Source: Deltaproteobacteria bacterium YD0425bin51
Lineage (GTDB): Bacteria; Desulfobacterota; Desulfobacteria; Desulfobacterales; YD0425bin51
Assembly (NCBI GenBank): GCA_002753225.1
Contig: PDZS01000028.1
Location: 1 to 59,296, forward strand
Reading direction: 5' to 3'
DNA length: 59,296 nucleotides
In this document: positions 38,848 through 48,113 of the stretch, one piece after another
How the letters are laid out: each line of letters begins with the position of its first letter
Numbering within the stretch: the first letter of the stretch is position 1
Notes under the pieces: generated by a model
Databases searched by the model: none
Told to the model about the DNA's origin: nothing
What the model saw: only the letters and a program-made list of their open reading frames with translations
Translations under genes and position numbers: made by a program

Positions 38848-39240
38848 TTGAAAACACTTATAGCTGATGATGATTTTATGAATCGTACACTTTTAAAAGA
38901 AATTTTAGAATCGTATGGCAGATGTGATGTTGCTGTTAATGGTAAGGAAGCATTAGAGGCTTTTAAAATGGCTTGGGATGAAGGTAAACCTTATGATTTA
39001 ATCTGCATGGATATTATGATGCCTAAAATGGATGGACAAAAAGCTGTAAAAGAAATTCGTAAATTTGAAGAAGAAAAAGGGACAGCTAGATATGGTGGCA
39101 CAAAGATCATAATGACAACAGCATTAGGTGATCCCCAAAATATTGTAAACGCTTTTAGATCATCTATTGATGCATATTTAATCAAACCTTTTGATATAGA
39201 AAAATTTATTGGAGAATTAAGAGCTTTAAAATTAATCTAA
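38848..39240 (+). CDS. Stand-alone response regulator receiver
   Basis: Single CheY-like domain of 130 aa. The start is TTG at 38848 with GGGGAAAAT just before it; no ATG gives the complete fold. Acidic pocket D7-D9, phospho-site D55 (CMDIMMPKMDG), a Thr in IIMTTALG and Lys in YLIKPFD are all present, so it should be phosphorylated. It has no output domain. It is inserted between pyrD and the transhydrogenase operon; no dedicated kinase is adjacent. Confidence 0.92.
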   Translation: MKTLIADDDFMNRTLLKEILESYGRCDVAVNGKEALEAFKMAWDEGKPYDLICMDIMMPKMDGQKAVKEIRKFEEEKGTARYGGTKIIMTTALGDPQNIVNAFRSSIDAYLIKPFDIEKFIGELRALKLI

Positions 39241-39263
39241 ACAGAACTCAGAAGGAGGCTTCT

Positions 39264-40421
39264 ATGATTATAGGAATACCAAAAGAAATCATGCTGGAAG
39301 AAAAACGTGTAGCCGCTATTCCAGAAACTGTTACAAAATATATTGCCAAAGGTCACAAAGTCATAGTGGAATATAGTGCAGGAGAAGGTATTTTTATATC
39401 TGATGCAGATTATCAGAAAGCTGGTGCAGAAATCATTAAAGATACTCAAGAGCTTTTTCATAAAGCAGAAACCCTGCTTAAAGTAAAACAGCCTGAATTC
39501 AATGAAAAAGTCGGAAAACATGAAATCGAAATGATGAAGAAGGAAACCGTATTGATTACTTTTCTCCATCCTGCCGCACCTAACAGTCGAAATAACCTTG
39601 AAATGCTTGAAAAAAAAGGAATGACAGCTCTGACCATGGATGGTATTCCCAGAATCTCCCGCGCACAAAGGATGGATGCTCTCACATCAATGAGTACCGT
39701 AACAGGTTACAGGTCTGTAATAATTGCTGCCAGTAGACTCCCTAAATTTATCCCAATGATGGGTACTGCTATCGGAATGGTAAAACCAGCTAATTTCCTT
39801 GTCATTGGTATCGGAGTGGTAGGGTTACAGGCTATTGCTGCTGCAAAGCGTCTAGGTGGAGTGATAAAGGCAATGGACATTCGTCAGGAAGCCCAGAAAG
39901 AGGCTGAGAGTCTCAGCGCTAAAATAGTCGGTTTTGATATTCCTCAGGATCTAGCCAAAGCAGATGGAGGCTATGCCAAAGCTCTGACCAAAGAATGGCT
40001 GGAAAAGGAAAGAGAAGCTCTTGCTCCTGCTATATCAGAAGCAGATGTAATTATTCTGAGTGCCCTTGTTCCTGGAGAAGTTGCCCCTATTATAATCACG
40101 AAAAAAATGCTGAGTACTATGCGTCCGGGATCAGTGATAATTGATGTTTCCATTGATCAGGGAGGAAACTGCGAAGCTACAGTACCTGGAAAAGAAGTTG
40201 TAGTTAACAACGTACTGGTTTCCGGTCTTCAGAATATCCCAGGAGGAATGGCAGTCCATTCAACCTGGCTGTATGCAAATAATATGTTTCATTATTTTGA
40301 AAACGCATTTAAAGATGGTGTAAATCTGGATATGAAAGATGAAATAGTTATCAGTTCTCTGGTCACAAGGGAAGGTAAAATTCTTCATAAAGGCGCTCTT
40401 AAAGCTCTTGGAAGGAGGTAA
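39264..40421 (+). CDS. pntAA: NAD(P) transhydrogenase subunit alpha part 1
   Basis: NAD(H)-binding domain I of proton-translocating transhydrogenase, 385 aa. The N-terminal AlaDh/PNT signature MIIGIPKEIMLEEKRVA, the RAQRMDALTSMSTVTGYR segment, the Rossmann core VIGIGVVGLQAIAAAKRLG and the closing NNVLVSGLQNIPGGMA are clear. GAAGGAGG precedes the ATG. The alpha subunit is split into pntAA and pntAB as in Rhodospirillum-type three-gene operons. Base composition is markedly richer in G+C than pyrD upstream. Confidence 0.96.
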   Translation: MIIGIPKEIMLEEKRVAAIPETVTKYIAKGHKVIVEYSAGEGIFISDADYQKAGAEIIKDTQELFHKAETLLKVKQPEFNEKVGKHEIEMMKKETVLITFLHPAAPNSRNNLEMLEKKGMTALTMDGIPRISRAQRMDALTSMSTVTGYRSVIIAASRLPKFIPMMGTAIGMVKPANFLVIGIGVVGLQAIAAAKRLGGVIKAMDIRQEAQKEAESLSAKIVGFDIPQDLAKADGGYAKALTKEWLEKEREALAPAISEADVIILSALVPGEVAPIIITKKMLSTMRPGSVIIDVSIDQGGNCEATVPGKEVVVNNVLVSGLQNIPGGMAVHSTWLYANNMFHYFENAFKDGVNLDMKDEIVISSLVTREGKILHKGALKALGRR

Positions 40422-40427
40422 ACTCCT

Positions 40428-40745
40428 ATGCTTGATCTCTTGATCATGCTGGTCATTTTTATCATAGCTTTTGCTATCGGATACCTGCTTATAAGTCTCA
40501 TTCCTTCACTCCTTCACACGCCTCTTATGTCAATGACCAATGCTATTTCTGCAGTGACTATTATTGGAGCGCTTATGATATTTGCTCATAAAACAGATTT
40601 CCTGGAAGGGGCATTGGGAGGATTGGCTGTTGTTTGCGCCATGTTTAATTTAGTGGGAGGGTTTGTAATTACGCACAGAATGGTTAATTTGTTCAAAAAA
40701 AGTACAACACCGTCTGAACCTGCAGCTGATATTAGTAAGGAGTAA
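40428..40745 (+). CDS. pntAB: NAD(P) transhydrogenase subunit alpha part 2 (membrane)
   Basis: Small membrane subunit of 105 aa with three to four TM helices, contributing to the proton channel of transhydrogenase. The conserved TPLMSMTNAISAVTIIGAL segment and the closing GGFVITHRMVNLFKK are recognisable. It starts 6 bp after pntAA with a GGAGGT Shine-Dalgarno and ends 5 bp before pntB, so all three are translated from one message. Confidence 0.95.
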   Translation: MLDLLIMLVIFIIAFAIGYLLISLIPSLLHTPLMSMTNAISAVTIIGALMIFAHKTDFLEGALGGLAVVCAMFNLVGGFVITHRMVNLFKKSTTPSEPAADISKE

Positions 40746-40750
40746 TAGGA

Positions 40751-42184
40751 ATGCCAGATTTAATAACTTTTTTGATTGATATAGTCATCCTGATTATACT
40801 TATTTTTGGAATCAGACTCTTCAGAACACCTCAAGGGGCACGATATGGAAACTTGACAGCAGCTCTATCAATCATTTTAGCGGTGGCGGTAACCCTCCAG
40901 CGTAATGGACTTGCTCAACCCAAGTTTTTTGTACTCGCGGTAATTATAGGTTCTTTATTTGGATGGTGGATTGCCATTCGGACTGACATGATTCAAATTC
41001 CTGCTATGGTCGCATTTCAGCATGGTGCAGGTGGAGTTGCGGTTTCTCTTGTCTCTTTTATTGAACTTATGAGAACAGTCGGATCGCCTGTATCACCTAT
41101 TGGAGAACTATCAGGAATCATTGGACTTGTACTGGGAGCAGCAACTTTTGCCGGAAGCATGCTGGCAGCTGGAAAACTTTCCAACAGACTTCGACCTGCT
41201 CCTAGTATTTTTAGGTATCATAATCTTTATCTTACAGTTTTACTTGTGATTATTATCCTCTTAGCTGCCTTAACCTTTCGAATTGACAAATTATCACTAA
41301 CTATAGGTTTGCTATGGTTTATTGTGTTGCTCTCTTTAATGCTGGGACTTTTATTTGCCATGCGGATCGGCGGAGCTGATATGCCGGTTTTGATCTCTTT
41401 TCTCAATGCTACAGCAGGTCTTGCTGCAGCATTCTGCGGTATCATCATCCAGAATAGACTGCTAATAGCCTGCGGAGCTACAGTGGCAGCTTCAGGGTCT
41501 ATACTGACTCACGTTATGTGCAAAGCAATGAATCGGAGATTGGTTAACGTTTTTATCGGGATCAAAAAGGGAGATAAAATTATTTCAGAGCCATCTGAAG
41601 GTACTTTAAGCACTGTGAAGGATAAATCATCTGGTTACATTCCTGTTAACAATAAATCCCCTTCTGAATCAGCTCTTGAGGCTTTAATATCGTCGCGCAA
41701 CATGGTAATTATTCCTGGTTATGGTATGGCTTTAGCCCATGCCCAGTTCAAAGTTGTGGAATTAATGGTTCTGCTTGAAAAAATGGGAAAAATTGTCAAG
41801 TTCGCCATCCATCCAGTGGCTGGTAGAATGCCTGGACATATGAACGTCCTGCTCGCTGAAGCTGACGTTCCTTATGATAAGCTATTTGAGATGGATGACA
41901 TAAATCTTGAACTCCCGGAAACCGATCTGGTGTTGATTATAGGAGCCTGTGATGTGGTTAACCCTGCAGCTACAGAAACGGAAGGTACTCCTATCAGCGG
42001 CATGCCAATTCTTAATGCCCATTTAGCTAAACAGGTAATAGTCTGCAATCTAGATGAAAAACCTGGATATTCTGGAGTGGAAAACACTCTCTACAAAGAC
42101 CCTAAGGTGATAATGTTGCTGGGAGACGCCAGTAAAACCCTCCAGGATCTTAACTCAGAACTATTTTCTAAACATAAAACCTAA
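40751..42184 (+). CDS. pntB: NAD(P) transhydrogenase subunit beta
   Basis: Membrane and NADP(H)-binding subunit, 477 aa. About nine TM helices (1-270; FQHGAGGVAVSLVSF and GGADMPVLISFLNATAG segments) are followed by domain III with the NADP Rossmann motif VIIPGYGMALAHAQ, the HPVAGRMPGHMNVLLAEA segment and LIIGACDVVNPAA. It couples hydride transfer from NADH to NADP+ with proton entry, supplying NADPH. A strong terminator follows 44 bp downstream. Confidence 0.96.
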   Translation: MPDLITFLIDIVILIILIFGIRLFRTPQGARYGNLTAALSIILAVAVTLQRNGLAQPKFFVLAVIIGSLFGWWIAIRTDMIQIPAMVAFQHGAGGVAVSLVSFIELMRTVGSPVSPIGELSGIIGLVLGAATFAGSMLAAGKLSNRLRPAPSIFRYHNLYLTVLLVIIILLAALTFRIDKLSLTIGLLWFIVLLSLMLGLLFAMRIGGADMPVLISFLNATAGLAAAFCGIIIQNRLLIACGATVAASGSILTHVMCKAMNRRLVNVFIGIKKGDKIISEPSEGTLSTVKDKSSGYIPVNNKSPSESALEALISSRNMVIIPGYGMALAHAQFKVVELMVLLEKMGKIVKFAIHPVAGRMPGHMNVLLAEADVPYDKLFEMDDINLELPETDLVLIIGACDVVNPAATETEGTPISGMPILNAHLAKQVIVCNLDEKPGYSGVENTLYKDPKVIMLLGDASKTLQDLNSELFSKHKT

Positions 42185-42227
42185 ATTGTTGTCATTAATA
42201 TGTTATTTTTATTAAATATATTGAATT

Positions 42228-42258
42228 AAAAGTCGATATAGATATATATCGACTTTTT
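42228..42258 (+). terminator. Rho-independent terminator after pntB
   Basis: A perfect 13-bp stem (arms 42228-42240 and 42245-42257) with a 4-nt GATA loop ends in five T. It lies 44 bp after pntB and before the DUF2225 gene. The leading A run mirrors the T run, so it could work in both directions. Confidence 0.85.
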
Positions 42259-42324
42259 CAATTTGAAATATATTTTATAACTTAATAAAAAATTATCAGA
42301 TTTCAAATTAGGAGGATTTAGAAG

Positions 42325-43428
42325 ATGTACAAACCAAGCTTTAATAATATTGAAAATCAATCTACTAAATTGAATCCATTTGGAAAAGCCACATATAAAT
42401 GTCCAATATGCGAAAATCCAACTGTACATATTAGCATTAAAAATAGCTTTTATTTAGAATCTGATCCAGATGTTGATTTATATCCAAGAAAACTGACCTG
42501 GCTTAAAAAAGGGTTTGAAGATTATTACCCGAGAAACTACTATATGTGTTATTGTTCAATGTGCAGTTTTACTTCTGGCTATCATTTATTTGAAGAGCCT
42601 ATAAAAGATTGTACTATCACTTCATATAAATTTAAAAAAACTATGAAAAATTTACTTTCTGAACCTCGTATAAAGATGGTTGCAGGTTATTTAAGTGATA
42701 ATTTCGATGGTCGCTCAAATGATTTTTCCCAAGCTTTTAAAATTCACTATCTAGCTCTTTTTGAACTTTTACAAATTGAAGAAATTGTAAAAAATGATTC
42801 TTTGAATTTAGGCCGTTATCTTCTACGCTTAGCATGGCTTTTTAGAGATATTGCTAAAAATGATATATTAAAAAACAATTTTTTACCCAAAGTTAAAAGC
42901 ATAACCCAGTGGCTAAAAAAATACTGGCCAGATGTACCTAAAGATGAAGATATATGTCTGAAAAAAGCCCTTGAATATTATAAAAATGCCCTTGAACACT
43001 CTACTGCAATTACTACTGAACATAATTTAATAATGGCTATTTTATTGATTGCAAGACTTTTAATGAAAAATGGACAAATTCCAGAGGCTAAATGGTATAT
43101 AAGTCAAAGCAGAGAAATAATTAGTAAATTAGAAAAAAGTATAAATATATCTAAAGAATCTATTGAAAAAACATCTGAAATATTATCAGATATTAAAAGA
43201 ATGACCATGTCAGTTGATGATGTTAGGAATATCTTTGAAAATTATTGGGCATTATACGAAAAAAAACAATTAGAAAAAGGGCGGAATATTTTAAAAATCT
43301 ATAAAAATAAACCTCCTGAAAAAATTCGTGAAATTTTGTTAGCAAATAAAATTGAGCATAATCTGGTTTATACACTTGTTCCAGCTCAAGTTCACAAAAA
43401 AGGAGGAATATTTAGCTTTTTTAGTTGA
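42325..43428 (+). CDS. DUF2225 domain-containing protein
   Basis: A 367-aa protein with two N-terminal CxxC pairs (CPICENPTVH and CYCSMCSF, about residues 28-88) that form a zinc-ribbon-like DUF2225 domain together with SDPDVDLYPR and DYYPRNYYM. The rest is alpha-helical, with TPR-like helix pairs (LEYYKNALEHSTAITTEHN). Function is unknown for the family. AGGAGG precedes the ATG. Its end overlaps the convergent ferredoxin-type gene by 8 bp. Confidence 0.78.
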   Translation: MYKPSFNNIENQSTKLNPFGKATYKCPICENPTVHISIKNSFYLESDPDVDLYPRKLTWLKKGFEDYYPRNYYMCYCSMCSFTSGYHLFEEPIKDCTITSYKFKKTMKNLLSEPRIKMVAGYLSDNFDGRSNDFSQAFKIHYLALFELLQIEEIVKNDSLNLGRYLLRLAWLFRDIAKNDILKNNFLPKVKSITQWLKKYWPDVPKDEDICLKKALEYYKNALEHSTAITTEHNLIMAILLIARLLMKNGQIPEAKWYISQSREIISKLEKSINISKESIEKTSEILSDIKRMTMSVDDVRNIFENYWALYEKKQLEKGRNILKIYKNKPPEKIREILLANKIEHNLVYTLVPAQVHKKGGIFSFFS

Positions 43429-44278
43429 AATTAACAACTGATTCAATTCTATTAACGACATCTTCTACTGCTCTGTCATTATTTAATTTGAGTTTTATGG
43501 CTTTTGTGGGACAAATCATTGCACAACGTCCACATACCCTGCACATTGTACCTATAACAGCCTTGTCATTCTGTATTTCAATTGCGCGTAAATAACATTT
43601 ATTTACGCATTTCCCGCAACCAACACAAGCATCAGTAACTTCAATTGAAAGACCTTCTACTGGATGATGAAGTTTATCCATTAAATCTGGTGGCAAATAA
43701 CGTGTAAAGCGAGTAATACAACAACATTCGCAGCAAAAACAGACTGTAAGAAGTTTTCCCTCATCAGGTATCATAAATATGTCGTTATCGATTCTAGCTT
43801 TGCCGGTAATTGGCACAAGTCCTAAATCTATAGCCTTTCTAACATGAGCTTTTGCTTCTTCAACACCTACTTCTCTACTTGATTTACCTGGTATTAATAG
43901 CGCTGATTCTCCCATCATTAAACAGCCTATATCTGAAGAATAATTTTTGCAGCTAGACGCACTTCTGCATCCACAAAAATTTACAATAACCCTATGTTTT
44001 GCTTTTTCAATAAGCTTTCCAAGAATTTCTTCAGGAAGTGCTATCTCTTTTTTTCCTTCAATTTTTTTATTTATTGGAATCCATGATATATTAGTCTTGT
44101 CAGGGTCAAATTCAGGCATTAAATTGCGAACAAATTCAAATTTGGATAATTTAAAAAAATTTTTAAAAGATTCAAAAAATTGTTTCGAAAAAGGGAGACT
44201 ATATATTCTCTCATCAAAAAATGTCTCTCTTATAACTGGCAATATCCTATTCAACCATAAATTCTCAATTATATTCAT
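43421..44278 (-). CDS. 4Fe-4S ferredoxin-type protein with extra Cys clusters
   Basis: A 285-aa predicted redox protein. Two C-terminal 4Fe-4S motifs are clear: CVGCGKCVNKC and CRVCGRCAMICP (about 218-265). Upstream are additional Cys groups, NFCGCRSASSCK near residue 100 and CFCCECCCIT near 180, which could bind further clusters or a metal. No catalytic partner is adjacent. It starts one base inside the end of the PilZ gene (TAATG-type overlap), so the two are translated together. The N-terminal 80 residues match nothing I recognise. Confidence 0.8.
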   Translation of the reverse strand: MNIIENLWLNRILPVIRETFFDERIYSLPFSKQFFESFKNFFKLSKFEFVRNLMPEFDPDKTNISWIPINKKIEGKKEIALPEEILGKLIEKAKHRVIVNFCGCRSASSCKNYSSDIGCLMMGESALLIPGKSSREVGVEEAKAHVRKAIDLGLVPITGKARIDNDIFMIPDEGKLLTVCFCCECCCITRFTRYLPPDLMDKLHHPVEGLSIEVTDACVGCGKCVNKCYLRAIEIQNDKAVIGTMCRVCGRCAMICPTKAIKLKLNNDRAVEDVVNRIESVVNFN

Positions 44279-44610
44279 TAGATGACCTCCTCAAGAAGTA
44301 ATAAACCTACTAAATAATGTCCTCCAAATTTTCCTAAATTATCTTTAGTAATATGCCTTATCTCTGTTTTAAAGTATTTAGGCTTACTTAAGCTCCCTAA
44401 AGGACAGTACTTTATGCTTAATATATCATTGACTTTTATATGTTTTAATAACTCTGAATTATCTTTAACTATAACGCATATACCACTTGATGAAATATCA
44501 TGTATTTTAAATTTATATGCTAATTCAAGACCCTTTATTTGAAACTCAACACTATAATATTCATCAATTATGTTTCTTGGTTCTGATCTTTTTTCTAAAA
44601 AATTTGTCAA
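44278..44610 (-). CDS. PilZ domain protein (c-di-GMP binding)
   Basis: A 110-aa single-domain protein with both c-di-GMP motifs: RSEPR near the N-terminus (RxxxR) and DISSSG about 30 residues later (D/NxSxxG). It should therefore bind the second messenger. It lies in a two-gene unit with the iron-sulfur protein downstream, with a 1-bp overlap. No GGDEF or EAL protein is present in this window. Confidence 0.85.
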   Translation of the reverse strand: MTNFLEKRSEPRNIIDEYYSVEFQIKGLELAYKFKIHDISSSGICVIVKDNSELLKHIKVNDILSIKYCPLGSLSKPKYFKTEIRHITKDNLGKFGGHYLVGLLLLEEVI

Positions 44611-44660
44611 ATTCTAACTGCCTTATGTTAAGTTTTCAATTAGTAACGGGTTTAAAACAT

Positions 44661-44700
44661 GGATACCCAAAAGCTTTTATAAAGATGCTTCTGGGTATCC
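44661..44700 (-). terminator. Hairpin downstream of bacterioferritin
   Basis: A 14-bp inverted repeat with one mismatch (44661-44674 and 44687-44700) and a 12-nt loop lies 8 bp beyond the stop of bfr. On the minus strand it is followed by ATGTTTT, a weak T tract. It probably terminates bfr transcripts. Confidence 0.6.
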
Positions 44701-44707
44701 AAATAAC

Positions 44708-45175
44708 TTAATCTATCTGTTCACTTAAGTATGCAGAAATTCCCATTTGTTTAATTTGATCAAGTTGTGCTTCTAACTTGTCAACATGTTCTTCTTCATC
44801 TTTCAGAATAGATTCTAGCATTTCACGTGTTCCATTATCATAAACTTCAACAGCAATTTTTATACCTTCATTATAAGATTTTATGGCTAACTCTTCGCCA
44901 ATTCGATCATTTTCATGCTGATTTTCTACTTTTGCTCCTATATGAAGCTTATTTAAGTTGCTTACTATAGGTAAGCCTTCAAGGAAAAGAATCCTTCCAA
45001 TTAATTTTTCAGCATGCTTCATTTCATCAATAGCCCTTTTTTCAGCCATTTTATGCAATTTTTCATAACCCCAGTTTGCGCACATCTCAGAGTGAACCAT
45101 ATACTGATTTATAGCAGTTAGTTCATCTGCAAGCAGTGAATTCAATTTTTCAATAATTTTTTCGTTACCTTTCAT
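44708..45175 (-). CDS. bfr: Bacterioferritin
   Basis: Iron-storing ferritin-like protein of 155 aa. The diiron ferroxidase ligands are in the expected places: E18, E51 and H54 in DEMKHAE, and the later DEEEH pair; the E94-region ligand is less certain. M52, the haem ligand of true bacterioferritins, is conserved. A strong GGAGG site lies 5 nt before the ATG. It is probably a single-gene unit with its own hairpin terminator, 24 bp after the EF-G paralogue. Confidence 0.95.
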   Translation of the reverse strand: MKGNEKIIEKLNSLLADELTAINQYMVHSEMCANWGYEKLHKMAEKRAIDEMKHAEKLIGRILFLEGLPIVSNLNKLHIGAKVENQHENDRIGEELAIKSYNEGIKIAVEVYDNGTREMLESILKDEEEHVDKLEAQLDQIKQMGISAYLSEQID

Positions 45176-45199
45176 TCCATCCTCCTAATATTTTATATA

Positions 45200-47284
45200 T
45201 TATTCTTTTTCTTTTTCTCTTGTTTTATTTATTTCTTCTACAACTTTTTGGGTAATTTGGGCTGGAACTTCATCATAGTGTGAAAATTCCATTGTGAAAA
45301 AACCACGTCCGCCTGTCATTGAGTTTAAATCTGGAGCGTATGTTAAAAATTCAGCCATAGGAACATTTGCAATAACTACTTGATTTTTTCCCTTTGTTTC
45401 CATCCCAAGTACTCTTCCACGTCTGCTGTTTAAATTCCCCATTATATCGCCTAAAAAATCATCAGGCGTAATTATATGAACTTTCATAATAGGTTCAAGA
45501 AGAACAGGTTGAGCTGCTTCTATTCCTTTTTTAAATGCAAGAGATGCTGCAATTTTAAATGCCATTTCTGATGAATCAACATCGTGATATGAACCGTCAT
45601 CCACAGTTGCTTTAAAATCAACACATGGAAATCCTGCAAGAATTCCTTTTTGACATGCTTCAACAATTCCTTTTTCAACTGCAGGTATATATTGCCTTGG
45701 AATAGAGCCGCCAACAATAGCATCAACAAATTCTAAACCAGAGCCTCTTGGTAATGGTTCAAACTGAACCCAGCAGTCTCCATACTGGCCATGACCACCT
45801 GACTGTTTCTTGTGTTTTCCTTGAACTCTAGCTTTTTTCTTAATTGTTTCTTTATAAGGAATTTTAGGGGTATTAAGCTGAACTTCAACATTAAACTTTC
45901 TTTTCAGTTTTTCAATTGTAGCTTCAATATGAACTTGTCCCATACCAGATAGGAGAATTTCTTTTGTTTCTGCATTTCTATTTATTTTTAATGCTACATC
46001 CTCTTCCAAAAGCTTTGTCAAGGATGTATATATTTTATCTTCATCTGCTTTTGATTTGGGAACTAGGGCAAAAGTAATAAGCGTTGAGAGAGACTCTGCA
46101 AATGGGTATTTTATTTTGTTTCCTTCGTCACAAATGGTATCGCCTGTTGTTGTATTTTTTAATTTAGCAACTGCTACAATAGCACCAGGTCCTGCTTCTG
46201 TAACTGTTTTTTGCTCTTTTCCAGCAACTCGTAAAAGCTGAGTATATCTTTCTCGATTATCTTTATTGACATTAAAAAAATTGCCGTCTGAGCCTATTTT
46301 TCCTGAAACTATCCTAAAAATAGAAAGCCTTCCTGCATAAGGATCAGCAACAGTTTTAAATACAAATGCAGAGAAAGGAGCATTTGGATCAGGAGCTCTT
46401 GTTATTTCTTTACCAGTATTTGGATCAAGACCTTTCTTTGGAGCAAAATCTTGAGGAGACGGTACACAATTTACAATAAAGTCTAAAAGTAGGTCAACTC
46501 CTACCTGATTTATAGCTGAGCCGCAAAGTACAGGAACAAAAATTCTATTCAAAATACCTTTTTTTAGGGCAGCATTAAGCTCTTCAGGAGAGGGTGCTAC
46601 ACCTTCAAGGTATTTTTCTAAAAGAGCATCGTCAGCTTCAGCAATATTTTCAATTAATCCTTCTATTTCAGCTTCTGCAGCATCTTTTAGATCTTTAGGA
46701 ACTTCAGAAACAGTTGCTTTACCTTGAGCATCATAAATGTATGCTTTCATTGATAAGAGATCTACAACGCCTTTGAAATCTTTCTCAGAGCCTATTGGCA
46801 GTTGAAGAAGAATCGGCTTTGGAGTAAGAATTTTTTTAGCATCTTCAAAGCTGCGGGAAAAGTTGGATCTCTCTTTATCCAATTTATTTATGAAAATAAC
46901 AGATGGAAGATTATAATCTTTTGCAAAATCCCAAGCTAGCTCTGTTTGAACTTTTATACCATCAACGCCGTCTATCACAAAAATAGCACAATCAACAGCC
47001 TGCATGCAGATTTTTGTATCCATGAAAAAGTTTTGCTCGCCTGGCGTATCAAGAATATTGATAGTGTGCTTCTTAAAGCTAAATTGATTGAATCCTGTAC
47101 TTATACTAACATTACGCTTAAGTTCTTCAGGCTCGAAGTCCATTACTGTATTATTATCTTCAACTCTTCCAATACGAGTAGTTATACCTGTTTTGAAAAG
47201 AATTACTTCAGCAAGGGAAGTTTTTCCAGCGCTACTATGACCAACTAGTGCGATATTCCTTAATTTTTCAACCATTTCACTCAT
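45200..47284 (-). CDS. Elongation factor G-like protein (EF-G paralogue)
   Basis: Translational GTPase of 694 aa with all five EF-G domains in outline. G1 is GHSSAGKT, G4 is NKLD, and domain IV-V segments (SGGHGQYGDCWVQFEP, LNSRRGRVLGME) are clear. The G3 motif is DTPGEQNF, with Glu where EF-G and EF-Tu carry the His that activates water. This paralogue class often departs from DTPGH. GTP hydrolysis may therefore be slow or ribosome-independent. It is probably not the housekeeping fusA. GAGGAG lies about 9 nt before the ATG. Confidence 0.9.
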   Translation of the reverse strand: MSEMVEKLRNIALVGHSSAGKTSLAEVILFKTGITTRIGRVEDNNTVMDFEPEELKRNVSISTGFNQFSFKKHTINILDTPGEQNFFMDTKICMQAVDCAIFVIDGVDGIKVQTELAWDFAKDYNLPSVIFINKLDKERSNFSRSFEDAKKILTPKPILLQLPIGSEKDFKGVVDLLSMKAYIYDAQGKATVSEVPKDLKDAAEAEIEGLIENIAEADDALLEKYLEGVAPSPEELNAALKKGILNRIFVPVLCGSAINQVGVDLLLDFIVNCVPSPQDFAPKKGLDPNTGKEITRAPDPNAPFSAFVFKTVADPYAGRLSIFRIVSGKIGSDGNFFNVNKDNRERYTQLLRVAGKEQKTVTEAGPGAIVAVAKLKNTTTGDTICDEGNKIKYPFAESLSTLITFALVPKSKADEDKIYTSLTKLLEEDVALKINRNAETKEILLSGMGQVHIEATIEKLKRKFNVEVQLNTPKIPYKETIKKKARVQGKHKKQSGGHGQYGDCWVQFEPLPRGSGLEFVDAIVGGSIPRQYIPAVEKGIVEACQKGILAGFPCVDFKATVDDGSYHDVDSSEMAFKIAASLAFKKGIEAAQPVLLEPIMKVHIITPDDFLGDIMGNLNSRRGRVLGMETKGKNQVVIANVPMAEFLTYAPDLNSMTGGRGFFTMEFSHYDEVPAQITQKVVEEINKTREKEKE

Positions 47285-47342
47285 TTATTTATGCTCCTCT
47301 CTTAACGCATTAATATTTTACTAAAAGATTTTATCAAGTCTA

Positions 47343-48113
47343 TCATGAATTTTTATGTTTTAAAAGATAAATGATAAATTCTTTGTTACCCTTAGGACCT
47401 AGTACAGGGGAGGGGATAACCCCTTTACATAATAGCTTATTTTCGATAAAAAATGATGAAAGTTCAGAAATAACTTCTTCATGGAGATTTGCATCTTTTA
47501 CAACTCCACCCTTGCCGACTTTACCCTTACCAACTTCAAATTGAGGCTTTATTAAAGCACAGATAGATGATTCTTCTTTCATGAATTTAAGAACTGCCGG
47601 AACAACAATTTTGAGTGATATGAAAGAAACATCAATTGTAACCAAATCAATTGGTTCAATTATTGTTTCACGAGGCATATACCTAATATTTGTTCTTTCA
47701 ATAACAATAACTTTTGGATTTTGTCTTAGTTTCCATGCTATTTGACCATATCCAACATCAACTGCATAAACACGGGATGCACCATGTTGAAGCAGGCAGT
47801 CTGTAAATCCACCAGTGGATGCTCCAACATCTAAGCATATTAAGCCTTCAATTTTTATCTCAAAATTTCTAATACCTTCATGAAGTTTTAGGCCCCCCCT
47901 GCTAACATAAGGAATATCTTGACCTTTTATAGATATGTTAGAATCGTTTGAGATAAACGTACCAGGTTTATCCACCACAATGTCATTTACTAAAACTTGA
48001 CCAGCCATAATTAAAGCTCTTGCGCGTTGTCTTGTGGGAGCAAGACCAATTTCACAAATATGAATGTCTAGTCGTTTTTTAAGATTTTGCAAGTTTAACA
48101 ATTGCTGAGGCAT
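47343..48113 (-). CDS. tlyA: TlyA family rRNA 2'-O-methyltransferase
   Basis: S4-domain plus FtsJ-like methyltransferase of 256 aa; family members methylate cytidines of 16S and 23S rRNA. The S4 domain (about 12-70; RLDIHICEIGLAPTRQRARA) is followed by SRGGLKLHEG and the SAM motif CLDVGASTGGFTDCLLQ. Later VTIDVSFISLK and LIKPQFEVGK complete the fold. The ATG at 48113 overlaps dxs by 35 bp; TTG codons at 48101 or 48092 are alternative starts. dxs-tlyA is a common gene order. Confidence 0.93.
   Translation of the reverse strand: MPQQLLNLQNLKKRLDIHICEIGLAPTRQRARALIMAGQVLVNDIVVDKPGTFISNDSNISIKGQDIPYVSRGGLKLHEGIRNFEIKIEGLICLDVGASTGGFTDCLLQHGASRVYAVDVGYGQIAWKLRQNPKVIVIERTNIRYMPRETIIEPIDLVTIDVSFISLKIVVPAVLKFMKEESSICALIKPQFEVGKGKVGKGGVVKDANLHEEVISELSSFFIENKLLCKGVIPSPVLGPKGNKEFIIYLLKHKNS

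Noticed and set aside
39237..39668. 143-codon minus-strand ORF opposite pntAA
   Set aside because: It is an antisense shadow of a well-conserved enzyme gene, with Phe/His/Cys-rich composition and no domain.
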